Positions 1-8,124 of a DNA stretch of 64,000 nucleotides are shown piece by piece (the first letter of the stretch is position 1; every line of letters starts with the position of its first letter). The DNA lies in the NCBI RefSeq assembly GCF_000092065.1, contig NC_009359.1, positions 310,001 through 374,000 on the forward strand. The letters are read 5' to 3'. Origin of the DNA: Ostreococcus lucimarinus CCE9901. Taxonomy: Eukaryota; Chlorophyta; Mamiellophyceae; Mamiellales; Bathycoccaceae. The notes beneath the pieces were generated by a model that was given only the letters and a program-made list of their open reading frames with translations, searched no databases and had not been told where the DNA came from. The translations under genes were made by a program, and so were the position numbers.

Positions 1-1046
1 TGATCTCGGTGCTCGTCGATGGTTCAACTTTGGCTTCCAAAAACGGAGCTCTCGGCGCGGAAGACCCGACCGACGCCGCATCGTTGGCAGCTAGTCTCGC
101 TAGCAATGGCTGGCTTGCAAACACTGCTCGTGGAGCCTCGATTATGTCTGAATCCAGCATGGTGTGGCGCAAGGCGCCGAGTGTCGGCGAAAGCGAAGGC
201 GTCCCGGGTTGGATCACTGATGCCGGCGGGCGCGATAGTTCGATCTTGACTGAAACTCTCGACGCAGATCCGGATGCGGCGAGCATCGAGGAGCGATTAC
301 TCGCCGCCGTCAAGGCAGTGTCTAGTGACACAAAACTTAAGTCGAGCGGCGGTAGCGCGCACGCGGTGAAGAAATCTGAAACCAAGGAACACGAGAAAGC
401 ATCGCCGAAGAAGCGCGTCGACTCAGAAGATGAAGATGACGAAAAGAAGACAAAGAAGAGTTCGCATCACGAGTCTTCGCCTCATCACAAATCATCGCGC
501 GACCACGACGACGAGGACGAAGATGCCGAGGAGCCTAAATCCTTGAAATCGTCGCATCATAAGTCGTCCAAAGAGGCCAACCACGAGGATGACGACGAGG
601 AATCGGAACACAAGACACATCACGGTTCTCGCCACAAAGACGAAGACGAAGACGAAGACGAAGACGAATCACGACACTCGTCTCACTCTCACTCGGCGTC
701 TCACAAGAAGGAAAAGGTTCACCTCTCTGGTGCGGCCAAGATGCTTCAGATGATTCAATCCCAAGGTGCCGATGAGGCGAGGCTGGGTCGGGTCGCGAAC
801 ATTCGCGCCGGCGACTCGGCACGTCACTTTTACTTGTGGAGCGGCGTCGCTCTGGTGGCGATCGCTGCGGCGATTCTTATCAACCAAAAGAAGACCGAGA
901 AGAAGCAAGAGAGTGACGTCGAGCGAATTCCCTTAGTTTTGAGTAGCTCGTCGATCTCTGACTCGCCAAACAAGAGCGCCACGTGGCAGCAAGAAGCGTT
1001 AGCTCGCAGAGGGGTCAGGTATGGCGACGATTTTGACGAGCCATAG
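1..1046 (+). CDS. Acidic/histidine-rich single-pass membrane protein, 5' end outside window
   Basis: The frame is open to the left edge of the window, so the N terminus and true start are missing; about 348 residues are visible, ending at a TAG. The middle third is built from Ser-His, Asp-Glu and Lys clusters (SSHH, EDDD, HHKSS), including a GACGAA hexamer run. A hydrophobic stretch follows (around YLWSGVALVAIAAAILI), then a charged 60-residue tail. The His/acidic region could bind metal or be simply disordered; no family is recognised. It converges with the beta-lactamase-like gene, 35 bp away. Confidence 0.7.
   Translation, partial: ISVLVDGSTLASKNGALGAEDPTDAASLAASLASNGWLANTARGASIMSESSMVWRKAPSVGESEGVPGWITDAGGRDSSILTETLDADPDAASIEERLLAAVKAVSSDTKLKSSGGSAHAVKKSETKEHEKASPKKRVDSEDEDDEKKTKKSSHHESSPHHKSSRDHDDEDEDAEEPKSLKSSHHKSSKEANHEDDDEESEHKTHHGSRHKDEDEDEDEDESRHSSHSHSASHKKEKVHLSGAAKMLQMIQSQGADEARLGRVANIRAGDSARHFYLWSGVALVAIAAAILINQKKTEKKQESDVERIPLVLSSSSISDSPNKSATWQQEALARRGVRYGDDFDEP
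638..668 (+). repeat. GACGAA hexanucleotide run
   Basis: About five uninterrupted copies of GACGAA encode an alternating Asp-Glu tract inside the acidic membrane protein. It is a likely slippage site with length polymorphism. Confidence 0.8.
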
Positions 1047-1081
1047 ACAGTTTGTGTAGTTCTAAGATAATCAAGTACAAA

Positions 1082-3583
1082 TCAAACGCTTTCGTCGTAT
1101 TTTGCGACTGTGGGCCCCCCGCTTACTAATGGTTCGCTATCTTCGTCGTTGCTCGTGAATTTCCCTTTCGCGATGGCGACCAAAACTACGCCGAAGGCGA
1201 TCGCAGTGGCGCCAAAGACAGCGTTGAACGCGACATACTTTCCCTCGTCAACCGCGATCAGTTGAACCTCCTCCACGCGACGACCAGGGATCTGGAGCCG
1301 CACGTACGACAAATCCTCACCGAGATCACCGTCGGAGTCATCACCGGTTTGTTCACTTTGCAAAATCCACCCCTCCGTCGGCATCTCCACGAGCACCTCG
1401 TTTTCGCCTTGTGCGATCGAGACGTTCGTCAGCGGCACTTGAGGATTGAACGCACACTCAGCATCGGGAGTGAATGTACACACCGAAAACCCAGTTGGCG
1501 CGCATCGAAGCGCGTAGACACCATCTCCGTGCTTTCCTTCCTTGTGATTCCAGAAATGACCGGGAGCGTCTTCACCGCATCCTTGCGTTACGCTACACGT
1601 GAAAACGCTGTTTTCGACGTCGTGAGCCGATTGACTAGCCGGATTGAGTTGCTTATTGGTCAGAGTCAATCCACCATGATCGTCAGCAATCATGTCAGAG
1701 ACGTTTTGCGACGAATATTTGTCTGAAGTCCCGTACTGAGCTGCAGTGACGGTGTTTGCGTCGCCACACGAGTTAACGATGCCGAGCTCTGGACAGAACT
1801 GTGTACCGTGCGATCGCAAGTTGAGATCATCGCAGTTTCGCGAGCGAGAGTTTCGCACATTGAAACATTGCCCGATTTCGAGGTTCGGCGCGCAAGAACA
1901 AGAGCATGTGCCACTGAAACGTTCCGGGTCATCCTCGGTCCAAGTCGCATCGTGCGTGATGGAGGCTGTTTGTACTTTTGACGCGGCGACTTGATCGTCG
2001 GGAACAGAATTCACGAGTGTTTCCATTTGGTCGTTGTACGCATTTTGATCGGAATCCCCGAGACGCGGTAAGACGACTTTTCTCTCTTTAAGCGGCTCAT
2101 TTTTGTGGTGCAAGCTCGCCCACACATTTTCGTAACTCGTGCCCGATCTAGAGAGCTTCGGGTAAGTCAATCGGTGATTTTGATCGCTCGATGGCTTCGG
2201 ATCGATGGCGTGCGCGATGATCTGCCAGGCGCGTTGTACGACAAACATATCATTACGTGGAAGAACTGTGCGTTCAGATTCTGCAAGATCTGCTTGTTGA
2301 ATAGCTGCACTGACGGCCGGACAAGTCGGCGACGAGCCCCACGTTGTACCGAGGCTGACGACGACTGTTCGCTGTTCCGGAACAGTGATCATCATCGAAC
2401 CCATCTCACCGGCGTTAAACAAGACATCGTAGCTCGGCTCGGCTCCCGGAAGCACCGGACCGTCGTGTACCGGGCAATCAGCGCCCAAACCGCTGACGGA
2501 ATTCGTCGGCGCCGACTCATTGCCAGCTTGCGCTTGTTCTTGATCGTTCATCTTTGATGCGGCGTGCACGTTGTACGTCCATCCCGCGAGACCAAAGTAC
2601 CTTGACGCGTCAGGATAGGACGGTCGCATCATCGCACGAAGAAATTTTTTGTCGACGAGTTGTCTGGAGCCGCCGTCTGGCATTTTCCATCTCCCTTCGT
2701 TGACGATGAGTTGTCCGAAGCGAGCCATATCGCGGCAGCTCGCGAGCTGTCCGCCGACGAATGACATCTCACCTTTCGAGCTACCCGTACCTTGCTCGAA
2801 GAAATCGCCCAGTCCAAGGGGATCAGCGATGCGCTTCTTCGCGAACGCCGTCGGGCGCTGTCCCGTGGCGCCTCTAAGGACGCCGTTCAAATATTTCAAA
2901 GGCGACTTTTGGACGTCGTTATACGCCGCGTCGTTACGGAACTCCTCTCCTGGTACGTGGCTTCCATCCGAGCTCACCTGCGCGAGCAACTCGCGCACCG
3001 TAAGCGACGCCCAGTACTCACTATTCCACTCCGGCGGCGTATCACCTCCGAATTGTTGCGCGCGGTCCAGCAACTCCTTCACCTTGTCGTCCAGCGTCAG
3101 GTCCTGTCTCAGAATCGCCGCGCCGATCGCGAGTGCCGTCGCCACTTTCCCGACGTATCCCACGTTGAACACGCTGTTCAGCGTCGCGCCGTTGTAATAC
3201 TCTTCGTGCACCACGACGCCGTCCTTCACCACCACCACGCAGTCGCGCGCCGGCAAGTCAAGCTTCAACTGCGTCGACCCCTCGATCAGCGCGTGACCGC
3301 GCAGACCGTGATCTTCGGGAAAGCTAGAGTACCACGACCCATTCGCCGGTCCGAGGACGTCGCGCGAGCCGAGCGCGAGGAGCTCGTCGCTGTTTTCGTA
3401 CGCGTACCACGCGCCGAGCGCCAACACCACGGCGATCGCGACGGCGACGACGCGGTGGCCGTGCGCGGACCAGAACGAGCGCCGACCGTGCGTGGCCCAC
3501 GCTCGAGTGTCTTCGTTCATCGCGAGCGTTCGCTCGCGCGACGGCGCGCGCGCGCGCGAGGATGTGTAGAGCTGATTCATCAT
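1082..3583 (-). CDS. Membrane-anchored class C beta-lactamase-fold protein, probable pseudoenzyme
   Basis: 833 residues starting at tandem ATGs; an alternative start is residue 22. There is a signal anchor at about 44-61. A serine beta-lactamase/penicillin-binding-protein-like domain spans about 110-450, followed by a Cys-rich segment (about 560-720) and a second hydrophobic segment near the C terminus, then a short tail. The fold is recognisable from the VVVVKDG strand, the helix after the lysine motif, the PGEEF turn and the late GSMM strand. All three catalytic motifs are altered: SxxK reads YVGK (143-146), YxN reads NDA (217-219) and HxG/KTG reads NAG (390-392). Loss of hydrolase activity is inferred from this. 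Bacterial and eukaryotic (LACTB-like) relatives use these residues. The role is unknown; a scaffold or lectin-like surface function is possible. Confidence 0.8.
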   Translation of the reverse strand: MMNQLYTSSRARAPSRERTLAMNEDTRAWATHGRRSFWSAHGHRVVAVAIAVVLALGAWYAYENSDELLALGSRDVLGPANGSWYSSFPEDHGLRGHALIEGSTQLKLDLPARDCVVVVKDGVVVHEEYYNGATLNSVFNVGYVGKVATALAIGAAILRQDLTLDDKVKELLDRAQQFGGDTPPEWNSEYWASLTVRELLAQVSSDGSHVPGEEFRNDAAYNDVQKSPLKYLNGVLRGATGQRPTAFAKKRIADPLGLGDFFEQGTGSSKGEMSFVGGQLASCRDMARFGQLIVNEGRWKMPDGGSRQLVDKKFLRAMMRPSYPDASRYFGLAGWTYNVHAASKMNDQEQAQAGNESAPTNSVSGLGADCPVHDGPVLPGAEPSYDVLFNAGEMGSMMITVPEQRTVVVSLGTTWGSSPTCPAVSAAIQQADLAESERTVLPRNDMFVVQRAWQIIAHAIDPKPSSDQNHRLTYPKLSRSGTSYENVWASLHHKNEPLKERKVVLPRLGDSDQNAYNDQMETLVNSVPDDQVAASKVQTASITHDATWTEDDPERFSGTCSCSCAPNLEIGQCFNVRNSRSRNCDDLNLRSHGTQFCPELGIVNSCGDANTVTAAQYGTSDKYSSQNVSDMIADDHGGLTLTNKQLNPASQSAHDVENSVFTCSVTQGCGEDAPGHFWNHKEGKHGDGVYALRCAPTGFSVCTFTPDAECAFNPQVPLTNVSIAQGENEVLVEMPTEGWILQSEQTGDDSDGDLGEDLSYVRLQIPGRRVEEVQLIAVDEGKYVAFNAVFGATAIAFGVVLVAIAKGKFTSNDEDSEPLVSGGPTVAKYDESV

Positions 3584-3651
3584 AGGGTGTTGGCCCGCGC
3601 GCGGTGCGGCGGTGGTCGAAATACGCTGAATTACAACAAGAAAGCTATTAG

Positions 3652-5187
3652 TTAAAGCCAGGGGGTGCTGGATAAGTCGCCCGTCGCCGAACGATCGTCG
3701 AGAGGGTCGACCGAGCTCGTTCCCGCGACTTCCTTACCAGACTTGGCGCTCGAGGCTTCCCAACCGCCGAGCGGCTTGGACGTGTCGAGGAGCTCGGATA
3801 ACGACTCGCCGCTCGGGATGGAGCCGGCGATGGCGAATTTCACGCCGGTTTTGTCGAATATTCGCGATAAACCCAGAAAAATGTGGTGACGAAGGCGCAT
3901 TGTGGTAAACCCAGCCGCGCGGAAGACGCCGTAATCGTTATAACAGACGATTTCCAACACCGCGCCTCCCGCGAAAGAGTTCATGCCGGTGAGCGTGCAA
4001 CGCGGGGCCAAGCTCACGCCACGAACGACGTCCGCGCCCACGGTTGACCGGAGAAAGCTCTCCACTTGCGTTTGTAAGTGCGGGACTTTGGGCAAGTCGT
4101 CGAAAGAAATCGCAAACTGCTCTCGGAACTCGCGATACGGCGCTCGCGAGAGGTTCTCCACCTTGTACGCCACCATGGCGCTGTTCGGGATGTACGCCAC
4201 CTTGCCGGCGCGGTTGATTAACTTCGTGTACAAATAACCGATGCTTTCGACGCGACCGGAAATTTCGCGACGTCCTCCGATCAGGACTCGAATAACTTCT
4301 TTGGGAACGAACCATCCCGCCGCGATGACGATGAGGCCGCCGAAGTAGTTCGCAATCGTATCCCGCAAGACGACGGAGGCGAAAATTGCGAGCACGACCC
4401 CGGATGCGCCGAGCACTTGAAGCACCGCTCGCAACGGTAACCCTAACGAATCAAGCGCGGCCAGGCCCGTGATCCCCCAAATCAGCGCCGCACTCTCTCT
4501 GTCGTACACGTGCGCCGGTATTAAATCAGTCGGTTCCCTCGAACCGTACATTTTGCGCCGCAAGTCTCCCGCCGCTTTCGCGAGAAACTTTTTCCGAAAG
4601 CTCGTCACCACGCTTCCGTAATATACAATCTTCAGCATTCGCACCACGCGTTCGGGCGGTAACAGCGCGTGCGCGTCCGGGCTCGCGATCGGCACGATCA
4701 CCGCGTACACGAACGCCAACCCGACGTTGAACAGCGCGCCTCGCGCCAGCAGATAGACGAAGCCAAAAACACTCTCCGCGAACTCCTCGTCCTCGTCTCG
4801 CCGTCGCGCTCGCATCCACGCGTTGTGCACCACCACCAGCGCCGGCCGCAGCGCTCCGACGGCGAGCATGAGAGAGAAGGAGAAAATCGTCGCGTACGCC
4901 AGCACCTCCGCCACGTTGAGCCTCGCCGCGCTCTGCAGCACCTGCGGCAGGTACGTCGCCGACTGTCGCGCGACTTCGTCCGAGATCGTGCTCGCCGTCG
5001 CTCGCGCGCGCGTCGAGCGTCTCGCGTCGCCGCGCGCCGTCGCCGTCGCCGTCGCCGTCGCGTCGCGCGCCGCGCGTCGCGTCGACGCGTCGGCGCGGTG
5101 GTTGGCGTTCGCGCGCGTCGATTCGCGTCGCGCGGACGCGACGCGCGGCGCGAGCGACGCGCGGGGGGCGGGCGCGACGGCGCGCAT
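3652..5187 (-). CDS. MscS-family mechanosensitive ion channel, probably organellar (MSL type)
   Basis: 511 residues from the first in-frame ATG; the frame stays open upstream without an ATG. The first ~70 residues are Arg/Ala/Ser/Thr-rich, as expected of an Ostreococcus-type plastid presequence. Hydrophobic segments at about 95-117 and 145-167 precede the pore helix and the conserved beta domain: LGASGVVLAIFAS, then RDTIANYFGG, GRVESIGYLYTKL and an IPNS motif. These match MscS and plant MSL2/3 proteins, which release osmotic pressure in plastids. The C-terminal ~60 residues are low-complexity and charged. It lies 68 bp downstream, on the same strand, from the start of the beta-lactamase-like gene. 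Confidence 0.9.
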   Translation of the reverse strand: MRAVAPAPRASLAPRVASARRESTRANANHRADASTRRAARDATATATATARGDARRSTRARATASTISDEVARQSATYLPQVLQSAARLNVAEVLAYATIFSFSLMLAVGALRPALVVVHNAWMRARRRDEDEEFAESVFGFVYLLARGALFNVGLAFVYAVIVPIASPDAHALLPPERVVRMLKIVYYGSVVTSFRKKFLAKAAGDLRRKMYGSREPTDLIPAHVYDRESAALIWGITGLAALDSLGLPLRAVLQVLGASGVVLAIFASVVLRDTIANYFGGLIVIAAGWFVPKEVIRVLIGGRREISGRVESIGYLYTKLINRAGKVAYIPNSAMVAYKVENLSRAPYREFREQFAISFDDLPKVPHLQTQVESFLRSTVGADVVRGVSLAPRCTLTGMNSFAGGAVLEIVCYNDYGVFRAAGFTTMRLRHHIFLGLSRIFDKTGVKFAIAGSIPSGESLSELLDTSKPLGGWEASSAKSGKEVAGTSSVDPLDDRSATGDLSSTPWL

Positions 5188-5391
5188 CGATCCGGACGCG
5201 CGCGCGACGCCGCGAGCGGGACGCGCGCGATTCGGCGCGGCGGTGAGTGCGGTGGGAACGCAAACATCTCGCAAACATCTCAAACGCGAGCCTCGCGAGA
5301 CGATAGGGGGTCGTTACAGCGACTAATGCGGTCGGCGTGATGGTCGAAAAGCGCGCGCGCGAGCGTTGGGTGAGATGAGAGGGTCGAAGAA

Positions 5392-6549
5392 TCACGGACC
5401 GCGACCGCGACGCGAGGCGAGAACCAAGACGGCGAAACCGAGGACGCCGCCGCCGACGGCGGTGGGATTCTTCTCCGTCGCGCGCTCCACGCGCTTGATC
5501 ACGTTGTGCTTCGTGCGCTTGTACAATCGAACGGCCGCGCCTTGAAGTCTTCGAATGGGATGTTCCCGCACGCCAGCCTTCATGCGCTGCTTGAAGGGCG
5601 AGCGAAGCGGGCTGTCCGCGAGTTCGTCTTCGATTTCCTTCGCCTTCGCGCGCGCCGCGCTCAGCGCGTCGGAGAGTTTCACCTCCATCGCGCTCTTCGG
5701 TTTCGGCGTCGACGCCGGCGTCGACGCCGACGCCGACGCCGGCGTCGTCATCGATTTCGTCCTCGATCCCGCGGACTTGGGCGTTTTCAAAAACGAAAAC
5801 GCCTTCTTCGGTCCCTCGCCCGTCGACTTTTTCGGCGTTCGTTCGAAACGCGCGTTCGCGTTCGCCTTCACCACGCTCGCCACCGCCGTCTCCACGCACG
5901 CCCGCACCCCGCGTTCCCGTTCCGCGTCCTCGATCACGCGTTCCACGATTCCGCGCGTCACCGCTCGCACCGTTCGCGCCCCCACCTCTTCCTCGTCCTC
6001 CGCGTCGTGAAACTCCTCCTCCGACCCCTCCGCGCTCGCGAACCCGTTCGCGTCCACCCACGCCGCCCGTTCGCCGCCCCTCACCGCGCCGTTCGACGTC
6101 TTCGCCCGTTTCACCGGCGACGCGCGTGTCGCGTCCGCCGTCGCCGTCGTCCCCGTCGACGACGCGTGCGCGCCCTCGCGCTCGCGCCGCGCCGCGATCG
6201 TCGCGATCTTGTCATCCTTCGCGCGCACCTTGGCCGCGCGTCGCGCGCGGTCCTCCTCCGCGATCGCGCGCGCGCGCATTCGAACCGCCTCCGCGCGCTC
6301 CGACGCGGACGGTCGCGTCGTGTGCGTCGCCGTCGCGCCGCGCGGCGTCGTCGTCGTCGCGGAATTCGACCGCGCGTTCGAATTCCGCGTCGTCGTCGTC
6401 GTCGGCGCGTCGCGCGCGGCGGCGGACGACGCGTCGTCGAACGCGGGCATCGCGGGCGGTCCGCGTCGCGCGCCGCGGCGCGACGACGCGCGCGCGCGTG
6501 TGCGGCGCGTCGCGAACGCGTCGTCGAACGCGACATCGCGCGTCGACAT
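5392..6549 (-). CDS. Unrecognised basic protein with C-terminal hydrophobic segment
   Basis: 385 residues from the ATG at 6549 (MSTRDVAFDD). The same frame is open to 7128, but that extension is pure Arg/Ala/Thr low complexity lying antisense to the neighbour, so I reject it. The N-terminal third is Ala/Thr/Arg-rich. The middle is acidic then helical (an EEEFHDAEDEEE patch). A Pro/Thr/Lys segment contains repeated ASTPASTP. The C terminus is basic and ends in a weak hydrophobic stretch (GGGVLGFAVLVLA) plus SRRGRGP, compatible with tail anchoring. I recognise no domain. Confidence 0.65.
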   Translation of the reverse strand: MSTRDVAFDDAFATRRTRARASSRRGARRGPPAMPAFDDASSAAARDAPTTTTTRNSNARSNSATTTTPRGATATHTTRPSASERAEAVRMRARAIAEEDRARRAAKVRAKDDKIATIAARREREGAHASSTGTTATADATRASPVKRAKTSNGAVRGGERAAWVDANGFASAEGSEEEFHDAEDEEEVGARTVRAVTRGIVERVIEDAERERGVRACVETAVASVVKANANARFERTPKKSTGEGPKKAFSFLKTPKSAGSRTKSMTTPASASASTPASTPKPKSAMEVKLSDALSAARAKAKEIEDELADSPLRSPFKQRMKAGVREHPIRRLQGAAVRLYKRTKHNVIKRVERATEKNPTAVGGGVLGFAVLVLASRRGRGP

Positions 6550-6655
6550 CGATCGATCGCGCGCGCGCGCGCGCAGAGCGCGGCGGCGCGTCACCGGGCG
6601 CGCGACGAAGACGCCGCGCGACCCGCGTCGTCGGCGCGCCGCACGCGCGCGGCGC

Positions 6656-8083
6656 ATGGCGCGCGCGAGCGACGACGACGCGCGCGACCGGCGTCGCTCG
6701 TTTCGGTGTCGCGACGTCGTCGACGCCGTCGTCGACGGCGACGACGGCGCGCGCGCGCGCGTCGTCAACGTGAACGGCGTCGCGCGCGTCGAGGTGTCGT
6801 CGCGCGCGGGCGCGGGCGCGCGCGCGGGGCGGGTGGGACCGGTGGACGCGCTGCGCGCGGCGTGCGCGTGCGCGACGGCGGCGACGTTCGAGTCGAGGAA
6901 CGCGCGCGAGGCGGCGGAGGGCGCGCGCGCGGTGCGAGCGATGCTCGCGCTGGTGCGAATGGTGTGCGAACGGCGGGCGACGCGGGACGAGGCGATCGAG
7001 CGAGGGGTGATGCGACGGACGTCGACGGCGGCGCGGGGCGTCGGCGCGAGCCTGGCGGCGCACGCGCGGGCGAGGAGGGGAAGGGGGGTCGGCGCGGTGT
7101 TCGCGTCGTGGTGCGCGACGAGGGACATCGGGGACGTGACGGCGATCGTGCGATCGCTGGTGGAGGCGTACGGGAGCGCGACGGCGCCGATGCTGACGAT
7201 GTTCCCGAGCGAGGGCGACGACGGCGCGGGCGGTTTCGTCGAGGAGGATCCGGTGGGGGATTACCTGAGCGTCATCGCCGCGGCGTCGGATTGCACGGAG
7301 GACGTGGAGTATCGCATGGCGTGTTTGCGGTGGTTCGCGCGCGCGTGGTTCGACGAAGCGTCGACGAAGTCGTCGTCGAGACCCACGAGGCGAGACGCGT
7401 TGAACGCGGTGGCGGTGCTCGACGGAGCGACGCGCGCGCTGGAGAAGCACCTCGCGAGCGACGGCGATCGCAACGCCATGGATGGTTTGGAGAAACACGT
7501 CGTCGTCATCGCCGAGATGCTTCGCTTCATCGCCCTCGATGACGCTATCGATGATTATTTCGACAAAGACGTTCTGGGCGAGCGTTCGCTGCTCGGCGCG
7601 ATCGAGTCGATTTGCCGTATCACGCGCTCAGTTCTATCTCTGTACACGAAAAGCGCGTCGGGCGACGTCAATGAGTCGTTGGCGATCATGCTGGTGTACC
7701 TGTTGGAAATCGTCGAGCTGTTTACGGCGGACACCAATGCGTACGAAGACATCGGCACCCTTCTCAGAGCCGACATCGTCGCCATCTTTTCGATGCCGCG
7801 CGCCAAGTTCATCCAGTTGTGGTCCCCGCATGGCGACATCGGTTCTCGGGTGACTCGACACCTTCTCGTCGAGTCTCACGCGAACACACCGGCGCACACG
7901 CTGTCCTTGTTCCGCATCGTCGGCAACTTTCACGACGTCGATCTAGGACTGGTGGAAACGAGCGTCGCCCTAGAAAACTTGCTGACGCTTCGTACGACGC
8001 TCGAAGGAGAGGTCGGGGCAAAGGCGCCGACGCAGGAAGAGATGGATAATTTCGCGCTAGCCATTCAAGCGTGGACGCGTTAG
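6656..8083 (+). CDS. Unrecognised mostly helical protein
   Basis: 475 residues from the ATG at 6656 (MARASDDDARD). An upstream extension to 6209 overlaps the divergent neighbour and is biased. The protein has regularly spaced amphipathic helices with ordinary amino-acid composition (for example residues 200-470), which argues that it is expressed. There is no signal peptide, TM segment or catalytic motif. It could be an ARM/HEAT-like solenoid, but no repeat consensus is clear. It shares a 106-bp interval with the minus-strand gene and converges with the kinase, 41 bp away. Confidence 0.75.
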   Translation: MARASDDDARDRRRSFRCRDVVDAVVDGDDGARARVVNVNGVARVEVSSRAGAGARAGRVGPVDALRAACACATAATFESRNAREAAEGARAVRAMLALVRMVCERRATRDEAIERGVMRRTSTAARGVGASLAAHARARRGRGVGAVFASWCATRDIGDVTAIVRSLVEAYGSATAPMLTMFPSEGDDGAGGFVEEDPVGDYLSVIAAASDCTEDVEYRMACLRWFARAWFDEASTKSSSRPTRRDALNAVAVLDGATRALEKHLASDGDRNAMDGLEKHVVVIAEMLRFIALDDAIDDYFDKDVLGERSLLGAIESICRITRSVLSLYTKSASGDVNESLAIMLVYLLEIVELFTADTNAYEDIGTLLRADIVAIFSMPRAKFIQLWSPHGDIGSRVTRHLLVESHANTPAHTLSLFRIVGNFHDVDLGLVETSVALENLLTLRTTLEGEVGAKAPTQEEMDNFALAIQAWTR

Positions 8084-8124
8084 AGTTTAGTTACAAGTGT
8101 CCGAGTTTTAGTGTACAAACAGCA

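Noticed and set aside
2792-3655. 287-codon plus-strand ORF
   Set aside because: Antisense to the beta-lactamase-like gene; Arg/His-rich with no domain.
4526-6061. 511-codon minus-strand ORF
   Set aside because: Overlaps two genes in another frame, Arg/Gly low complexity.
6550-7128. Upstream extension of the minus-strand gene ending at 5392
   Set aside because: The extension is low-complexity and lies antisense to the better-supported 6656-8083 gene; the ATG at 6549 is sufficient.
5506-7542. 678-codon plus-strand ORF
   Set aside because: Almost entirely Arg/Ala/His; antisense to the 5392-6549 gene and out of frame with the 6656-8083 gene. A GC-bias artefact.
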